Below are positions 11,701 to 22,922 of a stretch of DNA of 64,000 nt, in pieces. The stretch is taken from positions 1 through 64,000 of the forward strand of contig SKCR01007573.1 of NCBI GenBank assembly GCA_019454045.1. The letters are read 5' to 3'. A program made the position numbers and the translations under genes. The stretch is from Zanthoxylum bungeanum (lineage: Eukaryota; Streptophyta; Magnoliopsida; Sapindales; Rutaceae). Under the pieces are notes generated by a model. That model was not told the origin of the DNA. It saw only the letters and a list, made by a program, of their open reading frames with translations, and did no database searches. Numbering within the stretch: position 1 is the stretch's first letter; every line of letters starts with the position of its first letter.

Positions 11701-11705
11701 GTTGT
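11701..11705. repeat. Target-site duplication of Copia-2, left copy
   Basis: GTTGT immediately before the TGTTGGG end at 11706 is repeated immediately after the CCAACA end at 21677-21681. A five-base duplication is normal for copia integration and fixes both ends of the element. Confidence 0.9.
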
Positions 11706-13624
11706 TGTTGGGTTTCTAGGTTTAGTCCCAATATCAAAATAAGCATAGAAATGTGAATGAATAATCAAAGAAGAGTGGTGGAAACACACTTACATTGATC
11801 AGCTTTGGATGTGTCAAACAACAAAATTTTCTCCAAGAACTCTTTGTGAAATTCGGCCAAAGGATCCTCCAAGGTCCAAGCTATGTCTTGTGATTCCAAG
11901 CTCTTGAGTTGGTTTCCCTAACACCTTGATATGGTTCCTTTGATGTGTGTGCTAGCACTCAAAAATTGCCACAATTTTTTATCTTGTTCTTGAGCAGTTT
12001 CGGTAATGGAAGAACAAGGGGGGAGAGGAAAATTGCTTTCAATTTTCGGTAATGAGAGAGAATAGAAGACTTGTGTAAATTGTTTTCAAAAAATAATTAA
12101 ATGATATACCAAAAGTTTGTTTGGTAAAAGTCAATCAAAGCTTGACTTTGGAGTGTATTAGAAGCCACCACCAACTCCACCAAAACCCATCAGCCAAAAG
12201 CAACTTAAGGTGACATGTGATGTGACATGTGACGTGATATGTGGGACCTACTCGATTCAAAATACGAGTGGGCCCGCAAACACTACCGGGCTCGGGTTCG
12301 CTAATTCCGAATTATTGAACTTCCGTTGCGACGTAATTAAATCTAATTTAATCAAATAATTATGCCTAGTAAAATTACTATTCACGTCGCTAACGAATTA
12401 ATTCTAAATTAACTCGTTTGCCCGATTAAAAAATCTAATTTTAATTCCGCGTCGAAATCTAATTTCGTTTAATATATCAAATATATTATTTTATCGATTA
12501 ATTCCAAAGTAATCTTTCTCTCTCTTCAAATAGTACTTTATCCAAGATAAAGTCTCTCCGCAATTAATCCCAGATTGATTATACTCGAATCATACGTCAT
12601 CGGTGAATCTTCGAGAAGCGACCCAAGAGATCCCTGGATATGTTGGCAGTAAATCTGGTCGTCGGACTATCCGAACACGTACGTGCCAAGTACTACATTT
12701 TTACCGATTTACGAGACAAGGTTGGCTTCTAGCAAAGCGCCATGCCTACCCAATTCTCCAGAAATATTCTTAATGGAATATATGATCTATATCAGGCGTA
12801 GTATACGTAGTATTGCGTATTGCGATCCAGTATCAGATGTCACATGCAAGGCCTAGGGCTGGAATAGTGTATGCCCCGTTCGAAAGCATATATCGGATCA
12901 CTAACAACTAGTCTCTTTGTTATCGGATAATCATGACCTAGTCATATTATCCCGATGGTTGCAACCTTTTAGAGAACCCAGTTTTGTATCCTTGCATGAT
13001 CATCATCTCCATATGACTAAAGTGATACTTCCATCTTGACATCACATCCAATACACTACGATTCTCAATAAGCCAGAAGAGGCGTACACAGAAATTTTTA
13101 AAGTCCTGGACGACCAAAACCAAAGCGTATTGATTGTCGCAAGTACTAGCGATGCAAGTCTCAGGTTAAGACCAAATACACCTACCCTGATGCGGATTCC
13201 CATAGACACATAGTCATACTACCAATGGATTCCGCGGGTCCTATCCAGAGCGAAGCTATTTTCCATACCATCGGTAAACAAAACCTTCTATCACACATGC
13301 ATAAGTATCCAATACTTAAATACATGAGAATTATGCTGTTACGCTTCCATAACACGCACAAGTGCAATACTAGTATATTCCTCATTCGATGTCCAGTCTC
13401 GATAATACTATGACTATGGATATTTAATGATTAAACCTTTATGGATTGATACTGTCTCATATCTTATCAATCCGGAACTAATCATAAGGACTTTCATCAT
13501 TCACACATTTAAGTAATCTAATTACGAAATGATAAAAGGCAATTTCCATTGCTACATAATTAATTTGTACAAAAACACAATGTCTTTTACAAATAGTGAC
13601 GCTATGGGTCATAATTGTCCAACA
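11706..13624 (-). repeat. 3' LTR of Copia-2
   Basis: It is 1919 bases long, TGTTGGGTTTCTAGG on the left and AATTGTCCAACA on the right in plus-strand text. It aligns end to end with 19755-21676. A short TGACATGTGATG repeat near 12210-12240 varies between the two copies. Confidence 0.95.
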
Positions 13625-13636
13625 ATCTCCCACCTG
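13625..13636 (-). other. Polypurine tract of Copia-2
   Basis: On the minus strand this reads CAGGTGGGAGAT directly before the LTR start TGTTGG. The same AAGTGGGAGAT word precedes the 3' LTR of Copia-3. It would prime plus-strand DNA synthesis. Confidence 0.8.
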
Positions 13637-15127
13637 GCCTATAGCCAGTCACTCAAGCATCTAAACACTGAACTATATACATATCGCTCAAACATTGCTG
13701 AGGAATGGCTTTCGTCAGCGGATCTGCAATGTTGTCCTCTGATGCGACCTTCTCGATCTTCACATCGCCACGATGTATGATCTCATGAATCAGATGGAAA
13801 CATCGAAGAACATGCTTGGATCGTTGATGAGACCGTGGTTCCTTAGCCTGCGCTATAGCCCCGTTATTATCACAACACAATGGAACAGGCTCAGCTGCTA
13901 ACGGAATTACTCCTAATATTTGCTGCTTCAGCTGCAGCGATATACTCCGCTTCTGTTGTTGAATCGACAACAGTCTTGCTTGGAAAACTTTCCAGCTCAC
14001 TGTTCCGTTATTCAAACAAAATATATACCTGGATTGTGACTTACAATCATCTTTGTCGGTTTTGAAACTTGCATCGGTATACCCAGTTACCTCAAGTTCC
14101 TCCATCTCCATAGATTAAGAAAGCATCCTTAGTTCGTCTAAGATACTTAAGGATATTCTTAACCGCCATCCAGCGACCTTCACCTGGATCGGCTTGATAG
14201 CGACTACACATGTTCAAAGCATAGGAGGCATCAGGTCGCGTATATATCATGGCATACATGATCGATCCGACTACCGAGGCGAACGGTACCCGACTCATGC
14301 TGTCTCTCTCATCTTGAGTTTTAAGACACATGTCCTTAGATTGAGTGACGCCATGTGACACTGGCAACAGTCCCCTCTTAGACTGATCCATGTTGAATCT
14401 CTTCAACAACTTTGTCAATGTACGTACTCTGGGAGAGTCCAAGCAGCTTTCTAATCTATCCCGGTAGATCTTTATTCCTAGAATAAAGGCTGTTTCTCCC
14501 AGATCTTTCATGGAGAATTTCAATGAAAGCCAAGCTTTCACATCACCGACGTTAACATGGGAATGTCATTGCCAATAAGCAATATACATCATCAACATAA
14601 AGGACAATGAATGTTAGTGATTTCCCACTAACCTTCTTATATACACAAGGATCATCCTCACTTTGAACGAAATCATATTCTTTTATGATCTCATCAAACG
14701 TTGGTTCCAAGAACGCGATGCTTGCTTCAATCCATAAATGGATCGATTTAACTTACAAACCTTGTTTGAAGTCGCGCACGACAAAACCGTCAGACTGTTG
14801 CAAATAAATATCCTCCAAAAGGTTTCCGTTAAGGAAAGCGATTTTGACGTCCATCTGCCATATCTCGTAATCGAAATATGCAGCTACAGCAAGCATTATC
14901 CGAATAGATTTAATCATGGCAATGGGTGTGAAAGTTCGTCGTAATCGACACACATTTCGTTGACGATACCGCTTCGCTACAAGCCTAGCTTTGTACGTTT
15001 GTACATTGCCATCCATGTCGGTCTTCTTCTTGAAGACCCATTTGCGTCCAATAGGCTTTACGCCTTCTGGTGCATCAACCAGTGTCCAAACTTGATTGGT
15101 GTACATGGAATCCATTTCGGACTTCAT
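13637..15127 (-). pseudogene. Copia-2 reverse transcriptase and RNase H
   Basis: In minus-strand order, RT begins near 15127 with MKSEMDSMYTNQVWTLVDAP, GRKWVFKKK and QMDVKIAFLNGNLLEDIYLQQ. A frame change lies in the segment before FTPIAMIKSIRIM. The catalytic YVDD motif is intact (14588-14599, minus strand). The 14541-14092 part holds the RT connection domain (FSMKDLGETAFILGIKIYRD, ASVVGSIMYAM, TRPD). RNase H is at 14111-13653, with TGYTDASF, CDNNGAI, HQRSKHVLRCFH and DPLTKAIPQ. Several frame changes separate these pieces. Confidence 0.9.
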
Positions 15128-16389
15128 GGCATCTTGCCATAAACCGGAGTCGATACCTTGTATCGCATCCTCATACGTAGCCGGCTCGTCTTCCTCAATG
15201 AGATTGATATCTACATGAGGTGAGATCAGAAACCCATACCTCTCAGGTTGTTTTCTAACTCTCTCCGACCTTCATGGTCCTGTGTAATCGAAGATTATGG
15301 TACACTTCATCCCTGATGAACTGTTCATGTTCCGTTGAGGATTCTATGCTAGGAACAGTATCACTTCGATTTTCATCGAGTTCTACTTTCCTCCACTACC
15401 GCTAACCCACTACCACGCATTTAGGATTCCTTCTCAAGGAAAACCGCATGTAGAGCAACAAATACTTTGTTCTCTTGTGGGTGATAGAAGTAATATCCTT
15501 TGGTTTCCCTAGGATATCCTACAATAGGTATTTATCCGATTGGGTTCAAGTTTGGTACCTTCCAAACGTTTGACGTATGCCCAGCATCCTCAAATCTTCA
15601 GGAATGAGAAACCCCGTTTTCTTTCCTGTCCATATCTCATACGGAGTCTGTTGACAGACTTTGACGGAACCTTATTCAAATAAGTATTGCACTGTTTAAT
15701 GCATATCCCCAGAAGGAAATAGGTAGCTCAATGTGACTCATCATTGACCTTACCATGTCTAACAAAGTTCGATTTCTTCTCCGTTCGGACACACAGTTTA
15801 ATTGCGGTGTTCCAGGAGGAGTCCACTGTGAAAGAATACCATATTCTTTCAAGTAGTCAAGAAACTCATTGCTTAAGTATTCGCCACCACGGTCCGACCG
15901 TAATTTCTTAAAACTTTTACCGGTCTGTTTTTCAACTTCGTGTCGAAACTCTTTGAATTTTTCAAAAGTTTCCGACTTGTGTCTCATAAGATACACATAA
16001 CCATAACGTGATGCATCATCCGTAAAGGTTACGAAGTATTCATAACCACCTCTAGCCTGGCTAGACATAGGCCCACCAACATCACTATGAACTAGGGCTA
16101 ACAGTTTGGTGGCACGTACACCTTTACCGCTAAAAGGTGATTTAGGCATTTTGCTATAAGCAAGATTCGCAGACGTCATATGAATTTGGATCAAATTCGT
16201 CCAAGTACCCACTCTTCGAAAGTGTGGATATGCGAGTCTTGTTTATGTGTCCCAGACGACAATGCCACATATAAGTTTCATCTTTATGACTTACTTTAAG
16301 CCTTTTGTTTGTTACATTTTTGAGATTGGTTTATATTTAAAATATAAAGCCCATTATTTACAACAGCAGTGCAAATTTCTATATCATTT
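15128..16389 (-). pseudogene. Copia-2 integrase
   Basis: The long open piece at 16212-15676 holds the catalytic core. It has HSDVGGPM with the first Asp, TDDASRYGYVYLM, RSDRGGEY with the second Asp, and SERRRNRTLLDM with the Glu, so all three acidic positions of the DDE core are kept. The upstream pre-integrase segment (16390-16213) is degraded. The linker downstream (15675-15128) is out of frame but retains the usual Lys/Arg-rich text. Confidence 0.85.
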
Positions 16390-16743
16390 TTATACATAAA
16401 AACACCAGTGTTTCGAAATACAAAAGTATACCCACATTGGGTTAACATAGATACAAATAATATTCCTAGTCAAACTAGGTACATAATAACAGTCTGTTAG
16501 TTCAAGTACATGCCCCGATGGGAGTTCCAAAACAAAAGTACCAACAGTCAAAACGGCAACTGATGTCCCATTTCCAACACGCAGGTCAATCTCTCCTGAC
16601 CCCAGTTTCCTGCTAATCCGTAGATCCTGCACATCAGTACAAATATGAGTACCACAATCAGAATCAAAAATCCAATTTTTAAAACTAGAAATAGTCATGT
16701 TTATTTCTATAATTAACATACCTGAGGCCGGTGCCTTGCCCAC
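16390..16743 (-). pseudogene. Copia-2 protease region
   Basis: The active-site text is WIFDSDCGTHICTD, where plant copia proteases usually have D-[ST]-G; here the Gly is Asp, so activity is doubtful. It is followed by GEIDLRVGNGTSVAV, VGTFVLELPSGH and CYYVPSLTRNI, the usual C-terminal protease segments. The tail of this frame runs on into frame-shifted sequence. Confidence 0.8.
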
Positions 16744-17562
16744 CTTTATCTCCCTCTGGAGCGCCTTGTACTCACGGCAGTCACACTTCCAGTGACCTCG
16801 CTTCCCGTACTAAAGGCATACATCCTGAGATTTTTCCTTATGCTTCCCAGAAGCCTTTGACGATTTGCATTTGCCCTTCTTTTTCTTCTTCTCTGATACC
16901 TCCATTGCCCTGGGCCCAGCCCTCAGAGTCCGAGATGTAGAAGCGAAGTGCCCTCGTGCTTCTTTCCCTTAAGAAGTTCCTTTTCTGCTCACGCAGCATG
17001 GACATCAGCTCTCCAAGAGTCTGCTCTTGGTTCATCATATTGTAGTTCATGATGAACCCACTCCAAATGTCGGGGAGAGACTGCAAGATCAAATCTATAG
17101 AGGTCTCTATCTCAAAGACAATCCCCATTTGTCAAAGCTGCTCAATATCGGCAATCATCTGTGTCACATGATGTTCAATAGACTTACCCTCCGACATCCG
17201 AGCACAGAAGAGCCTCTTTTGTAACTCATATATTTGCGATCTAAGGTTAGATCGGTGTAGATCATTCAACTTCGCCAACATTTATAGGGATCCAATCCCT
17301 TATTTTATCGACGGAATTGCTGAGTCATAGCAGCAAGCATGATAGATTGAGCAGTTGCGTTGTCATCACTATGTGTCTTCCAAAGATCTAGCTCGAGCAA
17401 CTGATTAGATCCGGGCTTAGGCCCAAGAGGTCTCTCTATAGTATATAGCAGCCTCTCGGATCGAAGGACTATCCTTAGATTCATGTCCCAATCGGAAAAG
17501 TTAGTGCCGTTGAAGACATTATCGCCCATGATGATGTCCCGGACACTGTTCTTTCTAGTCAT
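16744..17562 (-). pseudogene. Copia-2 gag
   Basis: The start codon at 17562 gives MTRKNSVRDIIMGDNVFNG, followed by NFSDWDMNLRIVL, typical of copia gag N-termini. The frame breaks at 17305 and resumes at 17128-16838 with a GFIMNYNMM segment and a Lys/Glu-rich part. The zinc knuckle (near 16775-16821) has a TAG stop inside the first loop, and the second Cys is Tyr; GHWKCDC remains. The protein would form the particle but is broken here. Confidence 0.8.
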
Positions 17563-19739
17563 TTTAATTGCGATAATCTAATTATCCTATTAACAATGTA
17601 GGGTACAGTCCAACTGTTACAAGAAAAATAACATTATATTAGTCCAACTAATAAAATAATTTTGACGAAATATTTGAAAGCGCGTAAAGCTGAGTATTTG
17701 AACGAAATTGCAAATTCAATACTATCCTCCCACTATTTTTCGGCGAGCCTCTAACCCTCTGTCGAGTACTCGGGTAACCCAGTTTTCTAGTGGGCTAGGA
17801 TCCCGTTTAAAAACGCACAACCTTGACTTTGGCCAACAAGCTGTATGATATTTAACTAGGTAGATCTCGAAGATCAATTGGATCTCATCCAATTCCTAGA
17901 TCCGGTAGGTGGACCTCCAAGTCCGAAATATATATACAATATATATGCCAATTTATCCAATATATTTTCCTAACCTTTTCCTCTGAATCAACTAAGCCTT
18001 GGCTTTGGCACAACAAGCTTAATGATTCCAGTTAAGCGGGACCCATTGACGTGGGAAAGCTTCGTAATCAATGTCGATGGACAAGAAGTGATCTTGACTT
18101 TGGCCAATAAATCACAACTTGGATAAGACGCCGATATGGAACAAAGCTTTCATGATTCAAACACATCCGTGATTGACAAAGGTCTTGACTTTGGCCATAA
18201 ACCAATGCCAATCTTGGATCTTGTGTAAGAATCACTCAATGGAAGGAAATATCGCTTAATATGTTTTGAGGGTTTTTCACGTAAATTGGCCACCAATTTA
18301 TTATCTTTGTTAGGTCTCATCATACACCCTTAAACATGCATTCTAAAAGCATAATAAGGTGCGGAAAGGATTTAATAACGATATGCGGATGGATATTTAA
18401 CAACTTGTTCCTAGAACAAATCACTCCCCTTTTTTTCCTCTCCCCGGTTAGCACTATTCTACTTCTACCCAATTACATAATACAATAATAGAAACCTCAT
18501 TACATTGAGGGGAATTAGGTGAGAAGAGAATACAAAGAAATAATGAGAGATAAGGCTGGACACGCAGGTCCAATTTATAAATTCCAAATTTACAATAATT
18601 TCCAAAATTTCCCTTTCCCTTCTAATATCCATCTGATATACGCTATTCATTCAACACATCCATGTATTCATTCATAGCATGCAATTCAATCAATCTAATC
18701 CATTTAATTAATCTTGAATTATGTGATCATCCAATGTTTAAACAACGATTTGATTTTGCGCGAGTCCAACTCGTTTGAGAATAAGTACTCAAAGTACAAA
18801 TTATTGAATTATATCGAACTACTCGTTAAATCTAATTTAATTCGTATTCAATACTAATTCATTTATTTAATTCCAAATTAAATAACTACACTTTTAATGC
18901 GCTTTAATGACTTAGATTCCAAATCTAATCTAATCGGGTCTCAAAGCCCAACTAACATCCAATGTTGTTTAATTAAAGTCCGATGGGCTTTCAATTGATT
19001 CCATAAGGCATGGGCTTTGGTCAATATGGGTCAAACCCAATTACCAAGCCCAATTAAGGAATCACCATCATTTGCCAAGAAACCAATTTCGGCCCAATTA
19101 AACTTTTAAAGCCCATTTGTTATATTTGCACTTAATGGAATGATTTAGGCCCAATTTGGATCCAATCCAAGTGGCCTAAACCAACTTGGCCCAACCAAGT
19201 CCATTATGCCCAAATACAACAATTTCAAGCCCAATTCAAAATCAAGCCCAATTAATCAAATTTTAAAATTCCAAATTTTATAATTCAATTAACTAAAGTG
19301 TAATACATCAATTAATTATCTAAATTAATATTTCCAAAATACAATTTAATTAATTAATTATGTATCCATTTGTTCAACTTATGTCCAACATTTTTGAATC
19401 AAAAAATCAAGTCATTACATGCTAGATTGGTCACGGCAATGGTGGGTTATTTTATCCGATTTTGTTATTCAATCCGATTGAATTTTAAATCACATTTCCC
19501 AATCGTTTCAAGTCATCCAATGAAAAACGAAACAAAAAATACCATGACCCTAGGGTAATTAAGCATTCGGCCAAGCCAATGTGTGGGAAAAAATTTGATC
19601 CAATCAATATTTCATAAAATTGACCATATAGAACTTCATAACATCATCATTCAAGCATACTCAATCAATCAATTTTATCAAATCATGCTCAAATTGATTT
19701 TACCCAAATTTTACCCTAATTCATTTCATGCTCAAATTG
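17563..19739 (-). other. Copia-2 leader (untranslated, 2.2 kb) with repeated words
   Basis: No coding is seen between primer site and gag. A 15-base word, TTGGCCAAAGTCAAG on the minus strand, occurs at 17822-17840, 17997-18017 (variant), 18093-18110 and 18184-18200. The same word occurs four times in the equivalent leader of Copia-3. The upstream half is AT-rich with repeated GGGCTT/AAGCCC words. Confidence 0.75.
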
Positions 19740-19754
19740 GCTCATAGATACCAT
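19740..19754 (-). other. Primer-binding site of Copia-2
   Basis: On the minus strand, directly after the 5' LTR end, the text is ATGGTATCTATGAGC. It resembles the iMet-type site TGGTATCAGAGC with changes in the middle. Confidence 0.7.
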
Positions 19755-21676
19755 TGTTGGGTTTCTAGGTTTAGTCTCAAAATCAAAATAAGCATAGAAA
19801 TGTGAATGAATAATCAAAGAAGAGTGGTGGAAACACACTTACATTGATCGGCTTTGGATGCGTCAAACAACAAAATTTTCTCCAAGAACTCTTTGTGAAA
19901 TTCGGCCAAGGGATCCTCCAAGCTCCAAGCTATGTCTTGTGATTCCAAGCTCTTGAGTTGGTTTCCCTAACACCTTGATATGATTCCTTTGATGTGTGTG
20001 CTAGCACTCAAAATTGCCACAATTTTTTATCTTGTTCTTGAGCAGTTTCGGTAATGGAAAACAATGGGGGAGAGGAAAATTTCTTTCAATTTTGTGGTAA
20101 TGAGAGAGAATAGAAGACTTGTGTAAATTTTTTTAAAAAAAAACAATTAAATGAAATATACCAAATTTGTTGGTAAAAGTCAATCAAAGCTTGACTTTGG
20201 AGTGTATTAGAGAGCCACCAACCAACACCACCAAACCCATCAACCAAAAGCAACTTAAGGTGACATGTGATGTGACATGTGATGTGACATGTAGGCCCCA
20301 CTCAATTCAAAATGCAAGTGGGCCCGCAAACACTCCAGGGCTCGGGTTTGCTAATTCCGAATTAACGAACTTCCGTCGCGACGTAATTAAATCTAATTTA
20401 ATTAAATAATTATGCCTAGTAAAATTACTATTCACGTCGCTAACGAATTAATTCTAAATTAACTCGTTTGCCCGAATTAAAATCTAATTTTAATTCCGCG
20501 TCGAAATCTAGTTTCGTTTAATATATCAAATATATTATTTTATCGATTAATTCCAAATTAATCTTTCTCTCTCTTCAAATAGTACTTTATCCAAGATAAA
20601 GTCTCTCCGCAATTAATCCCAGATTAATTATGCTCGAATCATACGTCATCGGTGAATCTTCGGGAAGTGACCCAAGAGATCCATGGATATGTTGGCAGTA
20701 AATCCGGTAGTCGGACTATCCGAACACATACGTACCAAGTACTACGTTTTTACCGATTTATGAGACAAAGTTGGCTTCTAGCAAAGCGCCATGCCTACCC
20801 AATTCTCCAGAAATATTCTTAATGGAATATACGATCTATATCAGGCGTAGTATACATAGTATTGCGTATTACGATCCAGTATCGGATGTCACATGCAAGG
20901 CCTGGGGCTGGAATAGTGTCTGCCCCGTACGAAGCATATATCGGATCACTAGCAACTAGTCTCTTTGTTATCGGATAATCTTGACCTAGTCATATTATCC
21001 CGATGGTTGCAACCTTTTAGAGAACCAGTTCTGTATCCCTGCGTGACCATCATCTCCATATGACTGAAGTGACACTTCCGTCTTGACATCACATCCAATA
21101 CACTACGATTCTCAATAAGCCCAGAAGAGGCGTACACAGAACCTGTTAAAGTCCTGGACGACCAAAACCAAAGCGTATTGATTGTCGCAAGTACTAGCGA
21201 TGCAAGTCTCAGGTTAAGACCAAATACACCTACCCTGATGTGGATTCCCATAGACACATAGTCATACTACCAATGGGATTCCGCGGGGTCTATCCAGAGC
21301 GAAGCTGTTTTCCGTACCATCGGTAAAACACAACCTCCTATCACACTTGCATAAATATCCAATACTTAAATACATGAGAATTATGTTGTTACGCTTCCAT
21401 AACACACACAAGTGCAATACTAGTCTATTCCGCATTATCGATGTCCAGTCTCGATAATACTACGACTAGGGATATTTAATGATTAAACCTTTATGGATTG
21501 ATATTGTCTCATATCTTATCAATCCGGAACTAATCATAAAGACTTTCATCATTCACACATTTAAGTAATCTAATTACGAAATGATAAAAGACAATTTCCA
21601 TTGCTACATAATTAATTTGTACAAAAACACAATGTCTTTTACAAATAGATACGCTATGGGTCATAATTGTCCAACA
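19755..21676 (-). repeat. 5' LTR of Copia-2
   Basis: It is 1922 bases long and the partner of 11706-13624, with the same ends (TGTTGGGTTTC ... GTCCAACA in plus-strand text). It is followed by GTTGT, the right target duplication at 21677-21681. Confidence 0.95.
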
Positions 21677-21681
21677 GTTGT

Positions 21682-22134
21682 GACTGGTAAAGTTATTTTA
21701 TGAGTCGATCTTCTGCTGCAGTATTACATATGTATATTATCAACGTTAGATAGGTCATAATGATAACTTTGTGTGCTGTTAACATTGAGAAAGTAAATCA
21801 TCGATTACTTTAGAATTTAATGTATTTTGAATTAAATATCTTCCGATTGTTGGTTTGGGATGTGAAACCTTCAATTGAGTAATAAAAGGAATCAATAACT
21901 GAATATAAGATGTTGATAAAAAAGGGAATCATGACGCTTTGCTGCTTCTCTCTATTGATATTTCATGCATACTTTTCATAATCTTTATTTTTCATCACCA
22001 ATTCAATCTATCTATTTTCATTAAGTTACTGCTAACATTTTGTTTAAGTGAATTAGATCCTTGTAACAATCTCTCAGAGGAATCGACACCCCAACTATAC
22101 TGCGATAACCGCGAGTAGTTTTTGGGCGTAATCA
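21682..22134 (+). repeat. 5' LTR of the gypsy element, right part
   Basis: This is the continuation of 10944-11705 after Copia-2. It ends GTAATCA at 22134, five bases before the primer-binding site. Together with the left part it makes an LTR of about 1.2 kb. Confidence 0.75.
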
Positions 22135-22139
22135 AATTT

Positions 22140-22157
22140 TGGCGTCGTTGCCGGGGA
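22140..22157 (+). other. Primer-binding site, tRNA-Asp type (gypsy)
   Basis: TGGCGTCGTTGCCGGGGA differs at one position from the complement of the plant tRNA-Asp 3' end (TGGCGCCGTTGCCGGGGA). Plant gypsy elements of the Tat/Athila group often use tRNA-Asp, which supports that placement. Confidence 0.85.
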
Positions 22158-22343
22158 GACGGTTTACAAGCAAAATGAGCAGGTTTACTTGGTCAACAAC
22201 AAAAGCGGTAACTTCGTTCCACCCTTATTTTTTATTATTTATTTAATTATTTATTATTTTATTTCAGTTTTAATTTTAGTTTTGATTTTTTTTTTTTAGT
22301 TTATTCCATTATTTATTTTCTTGTTTTACTTGTGTTTAATTGC

Positions 22344-22922
22344 ATGCCTAGACGTAGGGATAGGTTTGATAGATTTGTTAGGATTGCAGAGGAAAACTCA
22401 GACTCATAAAGTCTATTTCATAATCTTTTTACCACACCATCTATATCTAGCACACACAAAGTGAGTACAAGAGACTTCCCATAAGGACTCTTGAGGAGTA
22501 CCTCTACCCCACTCGCACAGCTACACCATCATGCATAATGTTTCATCCTAATGCACCACATATAGATTTTAAACCCGTAATGATACAGTATATCCCAACC
22601 TTTCATGGTTTGGAGAACGAGAATCCTTATGTGCACATTAGAGAGTTTGAAGAGGTTGTAGCGACCTTCTATGACCGGTTTGGGACTACTGACACAATTA
22701 TACTTAAGTTTTTCCCATTTTCCCTTAAGGATAGAGCTAAAAGCTGGTTGTATTCTTTGAGACCTAGGTCAATAGGATCATGGGACGAGATGACCCAAAC
22801 ATTCTTTAACAAATACTTCCCACACCATAAAACGAATGCCCTGAAAAGAAAAATCTCTACCTTCTCCCAGAAAGACAGTGAAACCCTTTATCAAACTTGG
22901 GAGAGGTTTAAAGAGATGTTAG
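22344..22922 (+). pseudogene. Gypsy gag, N-terminal fragment
   Basis: The probable start is the ATG at 22344 (MPRRRDRFDRFVRIAEEN), which soon meets a stop. The main open part is 22538-22922. It contains the retrotransposon gag domain: IPTFHGLENENPYVHIREFEE, FPFSLKDRAKSWLYSL, FFNKYFPHHKT and WERFKEML. This is the capsid-like region. The frame is cut at 22923 by the TGTAG-family LTR. Nucleocapsid and pol are absent. Confidence 0.85.

Larger units (their letters stand above)
10944..11705 (+). repeat. 5' LTR of the gypsy element, left part
   Basis: It starts TGATAAGTGCATGAAAG. It carries a TATA box TATAAATA at 11326-11333, followed by transcribed-leader-like sequence. The LTR continues at 21682, after Copia-2, to an end reading GGGCGTAATCA (22134), giving inverted TGAT/ATCA ends. 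Rejoined length is about 1.2 kb. The last five bases (11701-11705, GTTGT) are the Copia-2 target duplication. Confidence 0.8.
11706..21676 (-). mobile_element. Copia-2: complete but decayed Ty1/copia retrotransposon
   Basis: A full-length element of 9971 bases with two LTRs, primer site, 2.2 kb leader, gag, protease, integrase, RT, RNase H and polypurine tract, all on the minus strand. It is flanked by a perfect five-base duplication (GTTGT). The LTRs differ by roughly 3 to 5 percent where compared by eye. Frames are broken in gag, protease and RT, so it is not autonomous. LTR and leader resemble those of Copia-3, so they belong to one lineage. Confidence 0.95.
10944..22922 (+). mobile_element. 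Ty3/gypsy retrotransposon, 5' part, split by Copia-2
   Basis: Parts on the plus strand: 5' LTR (10944-11705 and 21682-22134), tRNA-Asp primer site (22140-22157), leader and N-terminal gag (22344-22922). Copia-2 sits inside the LTR. The rest of gag, pol and the 3' LTR are missing after 22922, where the TGTAG-family LTR begins. The primer site and gag type point to the Tat/Athila side of plant gypsy elements (inference). Confidence 0.8.
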
